NCBI RefSeq assembly: GCF_044465595.1
Contig: NZ_JBITLV010000002.1
Span: forward strand, 62,001-126,000
Direction: 5' to 3'
DNA from: Spongisporangium articulatum
GTDB taxonomy: Bacteria; Actinomycetota; Actinomycetes; Actinomycetales; Kineosporiaceae
Length of the DNA stretch: 64,000 nt
Shown: positions 47,365 through 56,087 of the stretch, piece by piece
Layout of the letters: each line of letters starts with the position of its first letter
Numbering within the stretch: position 1 is the stretch's first letter
The notes under the pieces: generated by a model
Seen by the model: only the letters and a program-made list of their open reading frames with translations
Told to the model about the DNA's origin: nothing
Database searches by the model: none
Translations under genes and position numbers: made by a program

Positions 47365-48327
47365 ATGCCGGATCATCTACCGGTGCTCGTGAACTGGTTG
47401 CTGGTGCTGCTCGCCCTGCCGGCCGGGGCCCTGACCGCCGCCCGGTTGCTGGAGGGCACCCTGCGCCGCAGCCACACGCCCGTACCCCAGCTGGCCGCGT
47501 TCGCGCCCTGGGCCCTCCTGCCGTGGGCGGCCACGGCGGTCCTGGCCGCGGCGACGAGTCGCTGGTTGCCCGCCCTCGTCGCGTGGGCCGGGTTCGCCGT
47601 CCATGCCGCCTGGTTCGTGCCGGCGCGTGCCCCGCAGGGCCCCGGCGGGCTCCCCGTACGGCTGGCCAGCGTGAACGTCCTCTTCGGCCGGGCCGACCCG
47701 GCCGCGCTGGTGAAGCTGGCCGCCGATGTCGACGTCCTGGTGGTGCAGGAGCTCACGCCGCAGCTGAGCGCGGCGTTGCGCGGCGGTCTGGAGGAGGCGG
47801 GGTTCACGGAGACGGACCTGCATCCTGCGCCCTACGGGATGGGCACGGGTGTGTGGTCGCGCTGGCCGCTGCGCCCCGCCGGGCTGCTGCGCAGTGGACG
47901 CAACCGGATGCCGCAGGTGGTGGTCGACGCGCCCGGCGGCTCGTTCGAACTGACGGCGGTGCACACCACCGCGCCGCAGCCGGGGCACCTGCAGGCCTGG
48001 CGCCACGACCTCGACTCGGTGCGCGCCGCGGTCAGGACGGCGTCGGGGCCGGCGGTGTTCGCGGGGGACTTCAACGCCTCACGCGACCACCCGCACTTCC
48101 GCCGCATCCTGGCCGCGGGCACCGCCGACGCGCTCGACGTCGTCCCCGGCGGGCCCCTCGGCCTGGCGCCGGCCTTCACCTGGCCCGCCGACAAGCCCTG
48201 GCCGGCGCTGACCCGGCTCGACCACGTGCTGGTCACCCCGCAGGTACGGGTGGACGACGCCCGCGTCACCGGGGTGCCGGGCACCGACCACCGCGCGGTC
48301 GTCGTCCGGCTGGCCCTGACGACCTGA
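47365..48327 (+). CDS. endonuclease/exonuclease/phosphatase family membrane protein
   Basis: The 320-residue protein has two or three N-terminal membrane segments (about 5-23, 42-60 and 64-82). An EEP domain follows with VRLASVNVLFGRADP (Asn), VLVVQELTPQL (Glu metal ligand), LTAVHTTAP (His), VFAGDFNASRDH (Asp/Asn) and LDHVLVTP plus GTDHRAVVV (Asp-His). The catalytic set is complete, so it should be a metal-dependent phosphoesterase acting outside the membrane. Substrates in this actinobacterial class are not known. ATG 47365 opens the first membrane helix. Confidence 0.87.
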   Translation: MPDHLPVLVNWLLVLLALPAGALTAARLLEGTLRRSHTPVPQLAAFAPWALLPWAATAVLAAATSRWLPALVAWAGFAVHAAWFVPARAPQGPGGLPVRLASVNVLFGRADPAALVKLAADVDVLVVQELTPQLSAALRGGLEEAGFTETDLHPAPYGMGTGVWSRWPLRPAGLLRSGRNRMPQVVVDAPGGSFELTAVHTTAPQPGHLQAWRHDLDSVRAAVRTASGPAVFAGDFNASRDHPHFRRILAAGTADALDVVPGGPLGLAPAFTWPADKPWPALTRLDHVLVTPQVRVDDARVTGVPGTDHRAVVVRLALTT

Positions 48328-48467
48328 GCGGCTGGGGCGGCGGACCTGACAGCACCCTGAACGGTCGGGCGCGCCGGGCTCCGGACCGGCTCTCTCGGGA
48401 TGCGTGATCGACCCGTCGGTATCTACCGTGTACCGCCCGCACCCGGGAAACCTGTGAAAGGCCTTCC

Positions 48468-50051
48468 GTGCTACCTGTCCTGACACTGCTGGGGGTCGTC
48501 GCCCTCACCGCCGCGAGTGTGGTCGCGGCGGTGCTCGTCTCGCCGTGGTGGTGGCTGCTGGGCGCCCCCGCGCTGGCCGCCGTCGCGCTCGGCGTGCACG
48601 ACGTGCTCCAGTCGAAGCACTCGATCCTGCGCAACTACCCGCTCGCGGGCCACCTGCGGTTCCTGATGGAGGCGATCCGGCCGGAGATCCAGCAGTACTT
48701 CATCGAGCGCAACTACGACGGGCGGCCCTACGACCGCGACGTCCGCTCGGTGATCTACGAACGGGCCAAGGGCATCCACGGCGAGCAGGCGTTCGGCACC
48801 GAACGGGACGTCGGTGCCGTCGGCTACGAGTACCTCCTGCACAGCACGTTTCCGGCGCAGCAGCTGCAGACGCCGCCGCGCGTGCGGATCGGCGGCCCCG
48901 ACTGCACCCAGCCTTATGAGATGGCGCTGCTCAACGTCTCGGCGATGAGCTTCGGGGCCCTGTCCGCCAACGCCTTGCGCGCGCTGAACACCGGCGCCCG
49001 GTTGGGCGGTTTCGCCCACGACACCGGTGAGGGCGGGCTGTCGAAGTATCACCTGGAGAACGGCGGCGACCTGGTCTGGGAGATCGGCTCCGGCTACTTC
49101 GGGACCCGCACGAAGGACGGCGACTTCGACCCGTCTCAGTTCGCCGACAAGGCGGCGCACCCGGCGGTGAAGATGGTGGAGCTGAAACTGAGCCAGGGCG
49201 CGAAACCCGGCATCGGGGGAGTTCTTCCAGGGCCGAAGGTGACGTCGGAGATCGCCGAGGCGCGCGGGGTGCCGGCCGGTGAGAAGTGCGTCAGTCCGGC
49301 GGCGCACCGGGTCTTCTCGACCCCGCGCGAGCTGGTCCTGTTCATCGCCTGGATGCGCGAACTCGCCGGTGGAAAGCCCACCGGCTTCAAGCTGTGCGTC
49401 GGTGACCGCCGCGAGGTGCTCGCCATCTGCAAGGCGATGCTGGCCGAGGGCGTCACCCCGGACTTCATCGTGGTCGACGGCTCGGAGGGTGGAACCGGCG
49501 CCGCGCCGCTGGAGTTCGAGGACCATGTCGGCACCCCGCTCACCGAGGGCCTCATCACGGTGCACAACGCCTTGGTCGGAGCCGGCCTGCGGGAGCGCAT
49601 CGCGCTCGGCGCCAGCGGGAAGGTGGCCACCGGGTCGGACGTCCTGAAGCGCATGGCTCAGGGCGCCGACTACACCAACGCCGCGCGGGCCATGATGATG
49701 GCGGTGGGCTGCATCCAGGCCCAGAAGTGCCACACCAACACCTGCCCGGTCGGAGTCGCCACGCAGGACCCGAAGCGGGCTCGGGCCCTGGACGTCGGCG
49801 ACAAGAGCCTGCGGGTCCAGCGGTACCAGGAGGCCACCCTGCAGCAGGTGCTGCAGCTGACCGCGGCGATCGGGTTGGAGTCGCCCCGCGACATCCGGCC
49901 CGGGCATCTGATGCGCCGCGTCGACCACACCACCACCGCCGGCTACGACCGGCTCTTCGAGTGGCTGGCCCCGGGCGAGCTCGTCACCGACCCGCGCGAG
50001 AGCTGGGCCGCGGACTGGAAACTGGCGGATCCGGACGCGTTCCGCTCCTGA
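48468..50051 (+). CDS. FMN-binding glutamate synthase-like protein
   Basis: The 527-residue protein has one N-terminal membrane anchor (about 3-28) and a (beta/alpha)8 domain homologous to the FMN domain of glutamate synthase: NVSAMSFGALSANALRALNT, HDTGEGGLSKYHLENGGDLV, SQGAKPGIGGVLPGPKVT, IVVDGSEGGTGAAPLEF and GCIQAQKCHTNTCPVGVATQ. The last block carries the Cys cluster that binds a 3Fe-4S centre in GltB. It lacks the glutaminase domain, so ammonia-dependent or unrelated activity is possible. The role of this family is not established. The start is GTG 48468. Confidence 0.9.
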   Translation: MLPVLTLLGVVALTAASVVAAVLVSPWWWLLGAPALAAVALGVHDVLQSKHSILRNYPLAGHLRFLMEAIRPEIQQYFIERNYDGRPYDRDVRSVIYERAKGIHGEQAFGTERDVGAVGYEYLLHSTFPAQQLQTPPRVRIGGPDCTQPYEMALLNVSAMSFGALSANALRALNTGARLGGFAHDTGEGGLSKYHLENGGDLVWEIGSGYFGTRTKDGDFDPSQFADKAAHPAVKMVELKLSQGAKPGIGGVLPGPKVTSEIAEARGVPAGEKCVSPAAHRVFSTPRELVLFIAWMRELAGGKPTGFKLCVGDRREVLAICKAMLAEGVTPDFIVVDGSEGGTGAAPLEFEDHVGTPLTEGLITVHNALVGAGLRERIALGASGKVATGSDVLKRMAQGADYTNAARAMMMAVGCIQAQKCHTNTCPVGVATQDPKRARALDVGDKSLRVQRYQEATLQQVLQLTAAIGLESPRDIRPGHLMRRVDHTTTAGYDRLFEWLAPGELVTDPRESWAADWKLADPDAFRS

Positions 50052-50149
50052 ACTGGTCGACTGAACCGTCCGACCGCGGCCCAGGCGGGGTCGGTCCCGG
50101 TCGCAGAACCGGAGGCGGTCGGGCCGTACCCGAAGGCGGTGCGGGCGCC

Positions 50150-50155
50150 TATCGT
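50150..50155 (+). promoter_or_regulatory. -10 hexamer TATCGT, leaderless start at 50162
   Basis: TATCGT ends 6 bases before the ATG and no ribosome site is present. Confidence 0.45.
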
Positions 50156-50161
50156 GGGTGG

Positions 50162-51529
50162 ATGGACGTCGTCGACCGGCTGCGCGAGGTGCTGCCCGAC
50201 GACGTCGTGGTCACCGCCCCCGACCGGACCGAGGGCTACCGCTACGACCGGGCCATGTTCTGCCCGGCCGGTGTCCCCGCCGCCGTCGTCCTGCCCCGCA
50301 CCACCGACCAGGTCGCGACCACGCTGCGGATCGCCTCGCAGACCGGCACGCCCGTCGTCCCGCAGGGGGCCCGCTCGGGGCTGAGCGGGGCCGCCAACGC
50401 CGTCGACGGTGGCCTCGTGCTGGGCACCGAACGGATGAACCGGGTGCTGGAGATCGACCCCGCGAACCGGCTCGTCGTCGTCCAGCCCGGCATCTTCAAC
50501 GCCGACCTGTCCCGGGCGGTCGCCGCGCGCGGGCTGTTCTACCCGCCCGACCCGTCGTCCTGGGAGTTCTGCTCGATCGGCGGCAACCTGTCCACCAACT
50601 CGGGCGGGTTGTGCTGCGTGAAGTACGGCGTGACCACGGACTACGTCCTCGGCCTGGAGGTCGTCCTGGCGAGCGGCGAGGTCCTGCGGACCGGGCGGCG
50701 CACGGTGAAGGGCGTGGCCGGCTACGACCTGACCAAGCTCATCGTGGGCAGTGAGGGCACGCTCGGGGTGATCACCGAGGCGACGCTGGCGCTGCGGCCC
50801 GAGTCGGCGCGACCGCACACCGTGGCGGCGCTGTTCGCCTCGACGGCGGCCGCCGCGCAGGCGGTCAGCGACGTGGTGGCCGCGGGACTGGTGCCGAGCC
50901 TGCTGGAGATCATGGACGCCGCCTCGATCGTCGCGTCGGCCGCCTACCTGCACCAGGACCTGCCGCTCGACTGCGAGGCCATGCTGCTGGCCCAGAGCGA
51001 CCTGGGCGGCGACGCGGGCCGGGCCGAGGTGGCGCGGATCGCGGCGCTGGCTACGCAGGCCGGGGCGACCGACGTGATCGAGGCCGACGACCCCGCCGAG
51101 GGGGAGCTGCTGATGGCCGCGCGCCGCTGCGTGCTGCTGGCCTTCGAGGCGCTCGGGACGACGATGATCGACGACGTCTGCGTGCCGCGTTCGCGGCTGG
51201 CCGAGCTGATGGACGGCGTCGCGAAGGTGGCCCGCGAGACCGGCCTGACGATCGGCGTCCCGGGTCACGCCGGGGACGGGAACATGCACCCGACGGTCGT
51301 TTTCGACGCGGCGGACCCCGAGCAGGCGCGCCGCGCGCAGTGGTCGTTCGACGAGATCATGCGGCTGGGGCTGGACCTGGGCGGCACGATCACCGGTGAG
51401 CACGGGGTCGGGGTGCTGAAGAAGGAGTGGCTGGCCCGCGAGATCGGCCCGGTGTCACTGAACCTGCACCGCGAGGTGAAACGCGCCTTCGACCCTCAGG
51501 GCATCCTCAACCCCGGCAAGGTGTTCTGA
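50162..51529 (+). CDS. FAD-linked oxidase, glycolate/D-lactate dehydrogenase type
   Basis: The 455-residue GlcD-type flavoprotein has the PCMH FAD domain VVPQGARSGLSGAANAVDGG, SIGGNLSTNSGGLCCVKYG and KLIVGSEGTLGVITEATLAL. A C-terminal cap follows with GVPGHAGDGNMHPTVVFDA (His ligands) and TGEHGVGVLKKEWLA. It would oxidise a 2-hydroxyacid such as glycolate or D-lactate. No GlcE or GlcF partner is adjacent, so it may work alone. ATG 50162 has a TATCGT hexamer 6 bases upstream. It converges on pncA with a 10-base gap. Confidence 0.92.
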   Translation: MDVVDRLREVLPDDVVVTAPDRTEGYRYDRAMFCPAGVPAAVVLPRTTDQVATTLRIASQTGTPVVPQGARSGLSGAANAVDGGLVLGTERMNRVLEIDPANRLVVVQPGIFNADLSRAVAARGLFYPPDPSSWEFCSIGGNLSTNSGGLCCVKYGVTTDYVLGLEVVLASGEVLRTGRRTVKGVAGYDLTKLIVGSEGTLGVITEATLALRPESARPHTVAALFASTAAAAQAVSDVVAAGLVPSLLEIMDAASIVASAAYLHQDLPLDCEAMLLAQSDLGGDAGRAEVARIAALATQAGATDVIEADDPAEGELLMAARRCVLLAFEALGTTMIDDVCVPRSRLAELMDGVAKVARETGLTIGVPGHAGDGNMHPTVVFDAADPEQARRAQWSFDEIMRLGLDLGGTITGEHGVGVLKKEWLAREIGPVSLNLHREVKRAFDPQGILNPGKVF

Positions 51530-51539
51530 GCGCGATCCT

Positions 51540-52100
51540 TCAGGCGATCGTGACCCCGGCGGCGCGCATCGCTTCGAGCGCGGCCTCGGTCGTGTCCGGG
51601 GCGACCCCGGCCGTCAGGTCGAGCAGCACCGTGGTGTCGAAACCCTCGCGGGCGGCGTCCAGCGCGGTGGCCCGGACACAGTGGTCGGTCGCGATGCCGA
51701 CCACGTCGACCGCGTCGACCGACCGGGCCCGCAACCAGTCGGCCAGGCCGACGGGCGTGCCGTCCGGGCCGTCGGCGGCCCCCTCGAAACCCGAGTACGC
51801 CGCCTCGTGCCGGCCCTTGCGGAAGTACGTCTCGACCAGCGACTGGTCGATCGCCGGGTGCGGCTGCGAACCGGACGTGCCGACCACGCAGTGCGCGGGC
51901 CAGGAGTCGACGTAGTCGGGGTGGTCACTGAAGTGGGTGCCGGGGTCGACGTGCCAGTCGAGGGTGCCGACCACCGCGTCGTAGCCGCTCGCGCGCACGT
52001 GCGCGGTGATGGACGAGGCGACGGCCGCCCCTCCGGCCACGGCCAGGGAACCGCCCTCGCAGAAGTCGTTCTGGACGTCGACGATGATCAGTGCTCGCAT
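51540..52100 (-). CDS. pncA: nicotinamidase / isochorismatase-like hydrolase
   Basis: The 186-residue protein would deamidate nicotinamide to nicotinate. It has the Asp-Lys-Cys triad: Asp8 in IIVDVQNDF, Lys in TYFRKGRHEAAYS, Cys in GIATDHCVRATA. The metal-binding pattern DWHVDPGTHFSDHP is the nicotinamidase type. It is the last gene of a clpS-DUF2017-pncB-pncA run on this strand, 2 bases after pncB, so both NAD-salvage steps are encoded together. In mycobacteria PncA also activates pyrazinamide. The start is ATG 52100. Confidence 0.93.
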   Translation of the reverse strand: MRALIIVDVQNDFCEGGSLAVAGGAAVASSITAHVRASGYDAVVGTLDWHVDPGTHFSDHPDYVDSWPAHCVVGTSGSQPHPAIDQSLVETYFRKGRHEAAYSGFEGAADGPDGTPVGLADWLRARSVDAVDVVGIATDHCVRATALDAAREGFDTTVLLDLTAGVAPDTTEAALEAMRAAGVTIA

Positions 52101-52102
52101 GG

Positions 52103-53398
52103 TCAACCCTCCGGGAGGAACGTGGTCGGGATCGCGGGTTCGCCCCGCGACAGCTGCCGGGCCGACGCGGGCAACGCCGCCACTGCAGTCTCGTGCCGGG
52201 CCCGGCTCTCGGCCAGGGTCGGTCGCTCCAGGACGGAACCGCCCTCGACGAGCGGCCCCTGCAACGGGCGGTCCGTGCCTCGCGGTTCGAAAGGTCCCAC
52301 CGCGAGGAGCTCCTCGACCGCGGCCCCCGATTCGTCGTGCCGCCGCCACGCGCCCTTGCGCCCGCCGTGCCCGACCTTGCCGTCGGAGCGTTTCGCCACG
52401 GGCCGCAGCTCGCCCGACGCGTCCTCCCGCTCGACCAGCTTGTAGACCATCCCGGCGGTCGGGGCCCCGGACCCCGTGACCAGCGACGTGCCCACGCCGT
52501 AGCTGTCGACGGGCGCCGCGGCCAGCGCCGCGATCGCGAACTCGTCGAGGTCGCTGGTCACCACGATCTTCGTGGCCGGGTTGCCCAGAGCGTCCAGCTG
52601 GGCCCGGACGGCCTGCGCCTGCTCGAGCAGGTCACCCGAGTCCAGCCGTACGGCACCGAGTTCCGGCCCGGCCACCTTCACCGCGGTCTCCACGCCCAGG
52701 GCCACGTCGTACGTGTCGACCAGCAACGTCGTCGACCGCCCCAGCGACGCGACCTGCGCCGCGAACGCCGCCTCCTCGCTGTCGTGCAGCAGGGTGAAGG
52801 CGTGCGCCGCGGTGCCGATGGTCGGCACGCCGTAGCGGGCCCCGGCGGCGAGGTTCGACGTCCCGGCGAAGCCGACCAGGTACGCGGCCCGGGCCGCGGC
52901 CACCGCGGCCTCCTCGTGCGTGCGCCGCGACCCCATCTCCAGGCACGGCCGCCCAGCCGCGGCCCCCACCATCCGGGCGGCGGCCGCGGCGACCGCGCTG
53001 TCGTGGTTCAGCACGGACAGCACCAGCGTCTCCAGCAGCACCGCCTCGGCGAACGACCCCTCGACGGTGAGTACGGGGGAGTCCGGCAGGTACACGTCGC
53101 CCTCGGCGTAACCCCAGATGTTCCCGGTGAACCGGAAACCCTCCAGCCAGCGCAGGGTCTCGGCGTCCACCACTGAATCCCGCGCCAGCACAGCGAGTTC
53201 GGCGTCGCCGAAGCGGAAGTCGGTCAGCTCGTCGAGCAGCCGGCCCGTCCCGGCGACCACGCCGTAACGGCGCCCGGCCGGCAGGCGCCGGGCGAAGACC
53301 TCGAACGTGCAGCGCCGGTGCGCGGCCCCGCTGCGCAGCGCCGCCTGCAGCATGGTCAGTTCGTACCGGTCGGTGAAGAGCGCTGCGGGGGAGGACAT
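52103..53398 (-). CDS. pncB: nicotinate phosphoribosyltransferase
   Basis: The 431-residue enzyme makes nicotinate mononucleotide from nicotinate and PRPP. It has FTDRYELTMLQAALRSGAAH at the start, SRRTHEEAAVAAARAAYLVG, the GTSNLAAGARYGVPTIGTAA HAF block with the catalytic His, VDTYDV and RLDSGDLLEQA for PRPP binding, and the GVGTSLVTG loop. The gene begins directly after the DUF2017 stop (TGAATG). The product of pncA is its substrate, so the pair forms a complete nicotinamide salvage route. Confidence 0.95.
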   Translation of the reverse strand: MSSPAALFTDRYELTMLQAALRSGAAHRRCTFEVFARRLPAGRRYGVVAGTGRLLDELTDFRFGDAELAVLARDSVVDAETLRWLEGFRFTGNIWGYAEGDVYLPDSPVLTVEGSFAEAVLLETLVLSVLNHDSAVAAAAARMVGAAAGRPCLEMGSRRTHEEAAVAAARAAYLVGFAGTSNLAAGARYGVPTIGTAAHAFTLLHDSEEAAFAAQVASLGRSTTLLVDTYDVALGVETAVKVAGPELGAVRLDSGDLLEQAQAVRAQLDALGNPATKIVVTSDLDEFAIAALAAAPVDSYGVGTSLVTGSGAPTAGMVYKLVEREDASGELRPVAKRSDGKVGHGGRKGAWRRHDESGAAVEELLAVGPFEPRGTDRPLQGPLVEGGSVLERPTLAESRARHETAVAALPASARQLSRGEPAIPTTFLPEG

Positions 53399-53992
53399 TC
53401 AGCGCGCCTGGCTGACGGCTTCGACCAGGTACTCCTGCCAGACGGTGAGCAGCTCGTACTGGGCGGCGGCGCTCAGCCACTCCTCGGTCTCCGGCTCGTC
53501 GCCCCAGCCCATCAGCCGCTGGTGCAGCGCCTCGGCGTCCTCGTCGGTCTTCAGGTGCAGCCGCTCACCGAACACCAGGCGCAGGTCGGTCATCGACTTC
53601 AGCAGGCACTGCGCCTCGTCCGGGGCCAGGACGACGGGTGCGGACCGGTGCAGCGCCTCCGCCGCGGTCGCGGCCGCCGACCGCTTCCGGGCCCGCAACC
53701 CGAACTCCGTCAGCCGCCGGTACTCCTGCGCGAGCTCCGGGTCGTCGCGGTTGCCGTCGGGCAGCAGCCGGGCCAGCGCCGGGTCCTCCGGAGGGGCGAC
53801 CGGACCCTCGACGCCGCTCATCCCGGTCAGTTCGGCCAGCGGGTCGACGGGAGTGTCGGACGACCCGTCGTCCAGCAGCTCCTGCAGTTCCTCGAGGAGG
53901 CGCAGCAGCAGCTCACGCTCGGGTGCACCCAGGGAGACGAGGACGGCCTTCGGACCCCGCCGGCCGGCCCGCTCGGCGCTGAACGGCAGCAT
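53399..53992 (-). CDS. DUF2017 family protein
   Basis: The 197-residue actinobacterial protein is recognised mainly by its place between clpS and pncB and by LLLRLLEELQELLDDG near residue 30. Other family features are DPALARLLPDGNRDDPELAQ, EYRRLTEFGLRARK, LDPD-like APDEAQCLLKSMTDLRLVFG and a C-terminal helix (WLSAAAQYELLTVWQEYLVE). It is acidic and helical. Its function is unknown; the linkage to clpS suggests a role near Clp proteolysis. The ATG overlaps the ClpS stop by 1 base (TGATG). Confidence 0.85.
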   Translation of the reverse strand: MLPFSAERAGRRGPKAVLVSLGAPERELLLRLLEELQELLDDGSSDTPVDPLAELTGMSGVEGPVAPPEDPALARLLPDGNRDDPELAQEYRRLTEFGLRARKRSAAATAAEALHRSAPVVLAPDEAQCLLKSMTDLRLVFGERLHLKTDEDAEALHQRLMGWGDEPETEEWLSAAAQYELLTVWQEYLVEAVSQAR

Positions 53993-54288
53993 CAGTCGTC
54001 CTTGCTGAACGTGGCCCACAGGCCGTACTCGTGCATGGCCTGGGTGTCGCGCTCCATCTCCTCGCGCGAACCGTTCGAGACCGCCGCCTGACCCTTCTCG
54101 TGCACGTCGCGCATGAGCCTCTCGGCCTTCGACTTGGAGTAGCCGAAGTAGCTCTGGAAGACGTAGGTGACGTACGACATCGTGTTCACCGGATCGTTCC
54201 ACACGATTGTGACCCAGGGCACATCGGGAGCCAGGCGTTCTTCGACGTCAGGCTGTTCCAGCTCGACCGGGGCGACCGACACCCCCAC
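53992..54288 (-). CDS. clpS: ATP-dependent Clp protease adaptor ClpS
   Basis: The 98-residue adaptor recognises N-degron substrates and hands them to ClpC/ClpA. The core VTIVWNDPVNTMSYVTYVFQ, SYFGYSKSKAERLMRDVHEK and GQAAVSNGSREEMERDTQ matches the family, with the N-degron pocket residues (Asn-Asp in WNDP and the following Met) in place. The start is GTG 54288, close to a TTAAGC hexamer that may be part of the promoter. It is first in an operon with DUF2017, pncB and pncA. Confidence 0.95.
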   Translation of the reverse strand: MGVSVAPVELEQPDVEERLAPDVPWVTIVWNDPVNTMSYVTYVFQSYFGYSKSKAERLMRDVHEKGQAAVSNGSREEMERDTQAMHEYGLWATFSKDD

Positions 54289-54439
54289 AGCTTAAGCGTG
54301 TCCGGCGGGGAAGGGCGCGTCGCCTGTGGGCAACCGGTTCCAAGATCGCTGGAAGAGGCGGGACTCACGTCCCCTCGGCGCGCCGAACAGCAGCTTTTCG
54401 CCCTACCCTCGAGGCGTGGCGGCGAGGAGGAGCGAGGCG

Positions 54440-55285
54440 ATGAGACTCACGATCATCGGGTGCAGCGGCTCGTTCCCCGGCCCGGAGAGCCCCGCGTCCA
54501 GCTACCTGGTGGAGGCCACCGGCCCCGGTCCCGACGGGTCCCCGCGCACGTGGCGCGTGCTGCTCGACCTGGGCAGCGGCGCGCTGGGCGCCCTGCAGCG
54601 CTACGCCGACCCGTTGTCCCTGGACGCGGTCGTCATCTCGCACCTGCACCCGGACCACTTCATGGACCTGTGCGGGCTGTACGTCGCGCGCCGCTACGCC
54701 CCCTCGCTGAACCGCCCCGCGCCCGCGCTGCCGGTGTACGGCCCGGCCGGCACCTTCGACCGGGTGCTGCAGGCCTACGGCCCCGATGCGGCCGGCGAGT
54801 TGGAGAACGTCTACGACGTCCGCGAACTGGCCGACGGCGGCACCTTCCGGGTCGGCCCGTTCACCATCACCCCGCGCCTGGTCCGGCATCCCGTCACCGC
54901 GTTCGCGCTGCGGGTGGAGGCGCGCAGCGGAGACCGGACGGCGGTCCTCGCCTACTCGGGCGACACCGACGCCTGCGCGGGGCTGACCGAGGTCGCCCGC
55001 GACGCCGACGTCTTCCTCTGCGAGGCCTCCTTCACCGAGGGCCGGGACGACGACGCGCACGGCATCCACCTGACCGGCCGGCGCGCGGGACAGACCGCGA
55101 CCGAGGCCGGGGTCGGGCGGCTGGTCCTCACCCACCTGCCGGTCTGGACCGACCCCGGCGTGGCCCGCGGCGAGGCCGTCGAGACGTACGCGGGGCCGAT
55201 CGAGGTCGCGCACAGCGGGCTGCAGCTCGACGTGGGCGTCCCGGTGACCGCGCCGAAGAAGGCCCGCAAGCCCGTCCGCGCGTAG
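54440..55285 (+). CDS. MBL-fold hydrolase, Rv1339-like cyclic-nucleotide phosphodiesterase
   Basis: The 281-residue metallo-beta-lactamase-fold protein has HLHPDHFMDL (His68, His70, Asp72, His73), the Asp in YSGDTDAC and the late His in VLTHLPVWT. These form the binuclear metal site. Position directly before rph and rdgB, and facing clpS, matches Mycobacterium tuberculosis Rv1339, reported to hydrolyse cAMP. The strong GGAGGAGCGAGG site fixes the ATG at 54440. A role in cyclic-nucleotide turnover is transferred from that homologue, and the window also encodes a CNB-domain protein (10121-11764). Confidence 0.85.
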   Translation: MRLTIIGCSGSFPGPESPASSYLVEATGPGPDGSPRTWRVLLDLGSGALGALQRYADPLSLDAVVISHLHPDHFMDLCGLYVARRYAPSLNRPAPALPVYGPAGTFDRVLQAYGPDAAGELENVYDVRELADGGTFRVGPFTITPRLVRHPVTAFALRVEARSGDRTAVLAYSGDTDACAGLTEVARDADVFLCEASFTEGRDDDAHGIHLTGRRAGQTATEAGVGRLVLTHLPVWTDPGVARGEAVETYAGPIEVAHSGLQLDVGVPVTAPKKARKPVRA

Positions 55286-55318
55286 CGCCTCGTTTAGGGC
55301 GGGCCCAGGTGGCGCGCC

Positions 55319-55324
55319 TAAGCT
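55319..55324 (+). promoter_or_regulatory. -10 hexamer TAAGCT, leaderless start of rph at 55332
   Basis: TAAGCT ends 7 bases before the GTG and no ribosome site is present. Confidence 0.5.
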
Positions 55325-55331
55325 GAACCCC

Positions 55332-56087
55332 GTGCCGATCACCATCATCGACGAGACCACCACGGCCCGCACCGACGGGCGGGCGCCCGGCGACCTGCGC
55401 GACGTGAAGATCACCCGCAACTGGCTCGACCACGCCGAGGGCAGCGTCCTGGTCGAGTTCGGCCGCACCCGCGTCCTGTGCGCCGCCTCGCTGACCGAGG
55501 GCGTGCCGCGCTGGCGCCGCGGGTCCGGTGAGGGGTGGGTCACCGCCGAGTACGCGATGCTGCCGCGCTCCACCAACACCCGCAGCGACCGCGAGTCCGT
55601 GAAGGGCAAGATCGGGGGCCGCACGCACGAGATCTCCCGGCTGATCGGGCGCAGCCTGCGGGCCGTCGTCGACACCAAGCAGCTGGGCGAGAACACGATC
55701 GTGCTCGACTGCGACGTCCTGCAGGCCGACGGCGGTACCCGGACCGCGGCCATCACCGGCGCCTACGTCGCCCTGGCCGACGCCGTCGCGTTCGCCACCC
55801 GCAAGGGCTGGGTGAAGGCGAGCGCCCAGCCGCTGATCCAGTCGGTCAGCGCCGTCAGCGTCGGCGTCGTGGGCGGCCGCCCGGTGCTCGACCTCTGCTA
55901 CGACGAGGACGTCACCGCCGACACCGACATGAACGTCGTGTGCACCGCCGACGGCCGGTTCGTCGAGGTGCAGGGCACCGCCGAGGGCGTGCCGTTCGAC
56001 CGTTCCGAGCTCGACGCCCTGCTCGACCTGGCCGTCGCCGGCTGCGGCCGGCTGGCCCAGCTGCAGGCGGAGGCGCTGGCCCGATGA
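55332..56087 (+). CDS. rph: ribonuclease PH
   Basis: The 251-residue phosphorolytic 3'-5' exoribonuclease trims tRNA 3' ends. Conserved blocks are GDLRDVKITRNWLDHAEGSV, SLTEGVPRWRRGSGEGWVTA, EYAMLPRSTNTRSDRE, HEISRLIGRSLRAVVD and DCDVLQADGGTRTAAITGAY, then SAVSVGVVGGRPVLDL and CYDEDVTADTDMN. Phosphate-binding Arg/Gly residues are in the GGTRTA segment. Unlike E. coli K-12 rph it is full length. GTG 55332 is behind TAAGCT. The stop overlaps the rdgB start (ATGA). Confidence 0.97.
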   Translation: MPITIIDETTTARTDGRAPGDLRDVKITRNWLDHAEGSVLVEFGRTRVLCAASLTEGVPRWRRGSGEGWVTAEYAMLPRSTNTRSDRESVKGKIGGRTHEISRLIGRSLRAVVDTKQLGENTIVLDCDVLQADGGTRTAAITGAYVALADAVAFATRKGWVKASAQPLIQSVSAVSVGVVGGRPVLDLCYDEDVTADTDMNVVCTADGRFVEVQGTAEGVPFDRSELDALLDLAVAGCGRLAQLQAEALAR

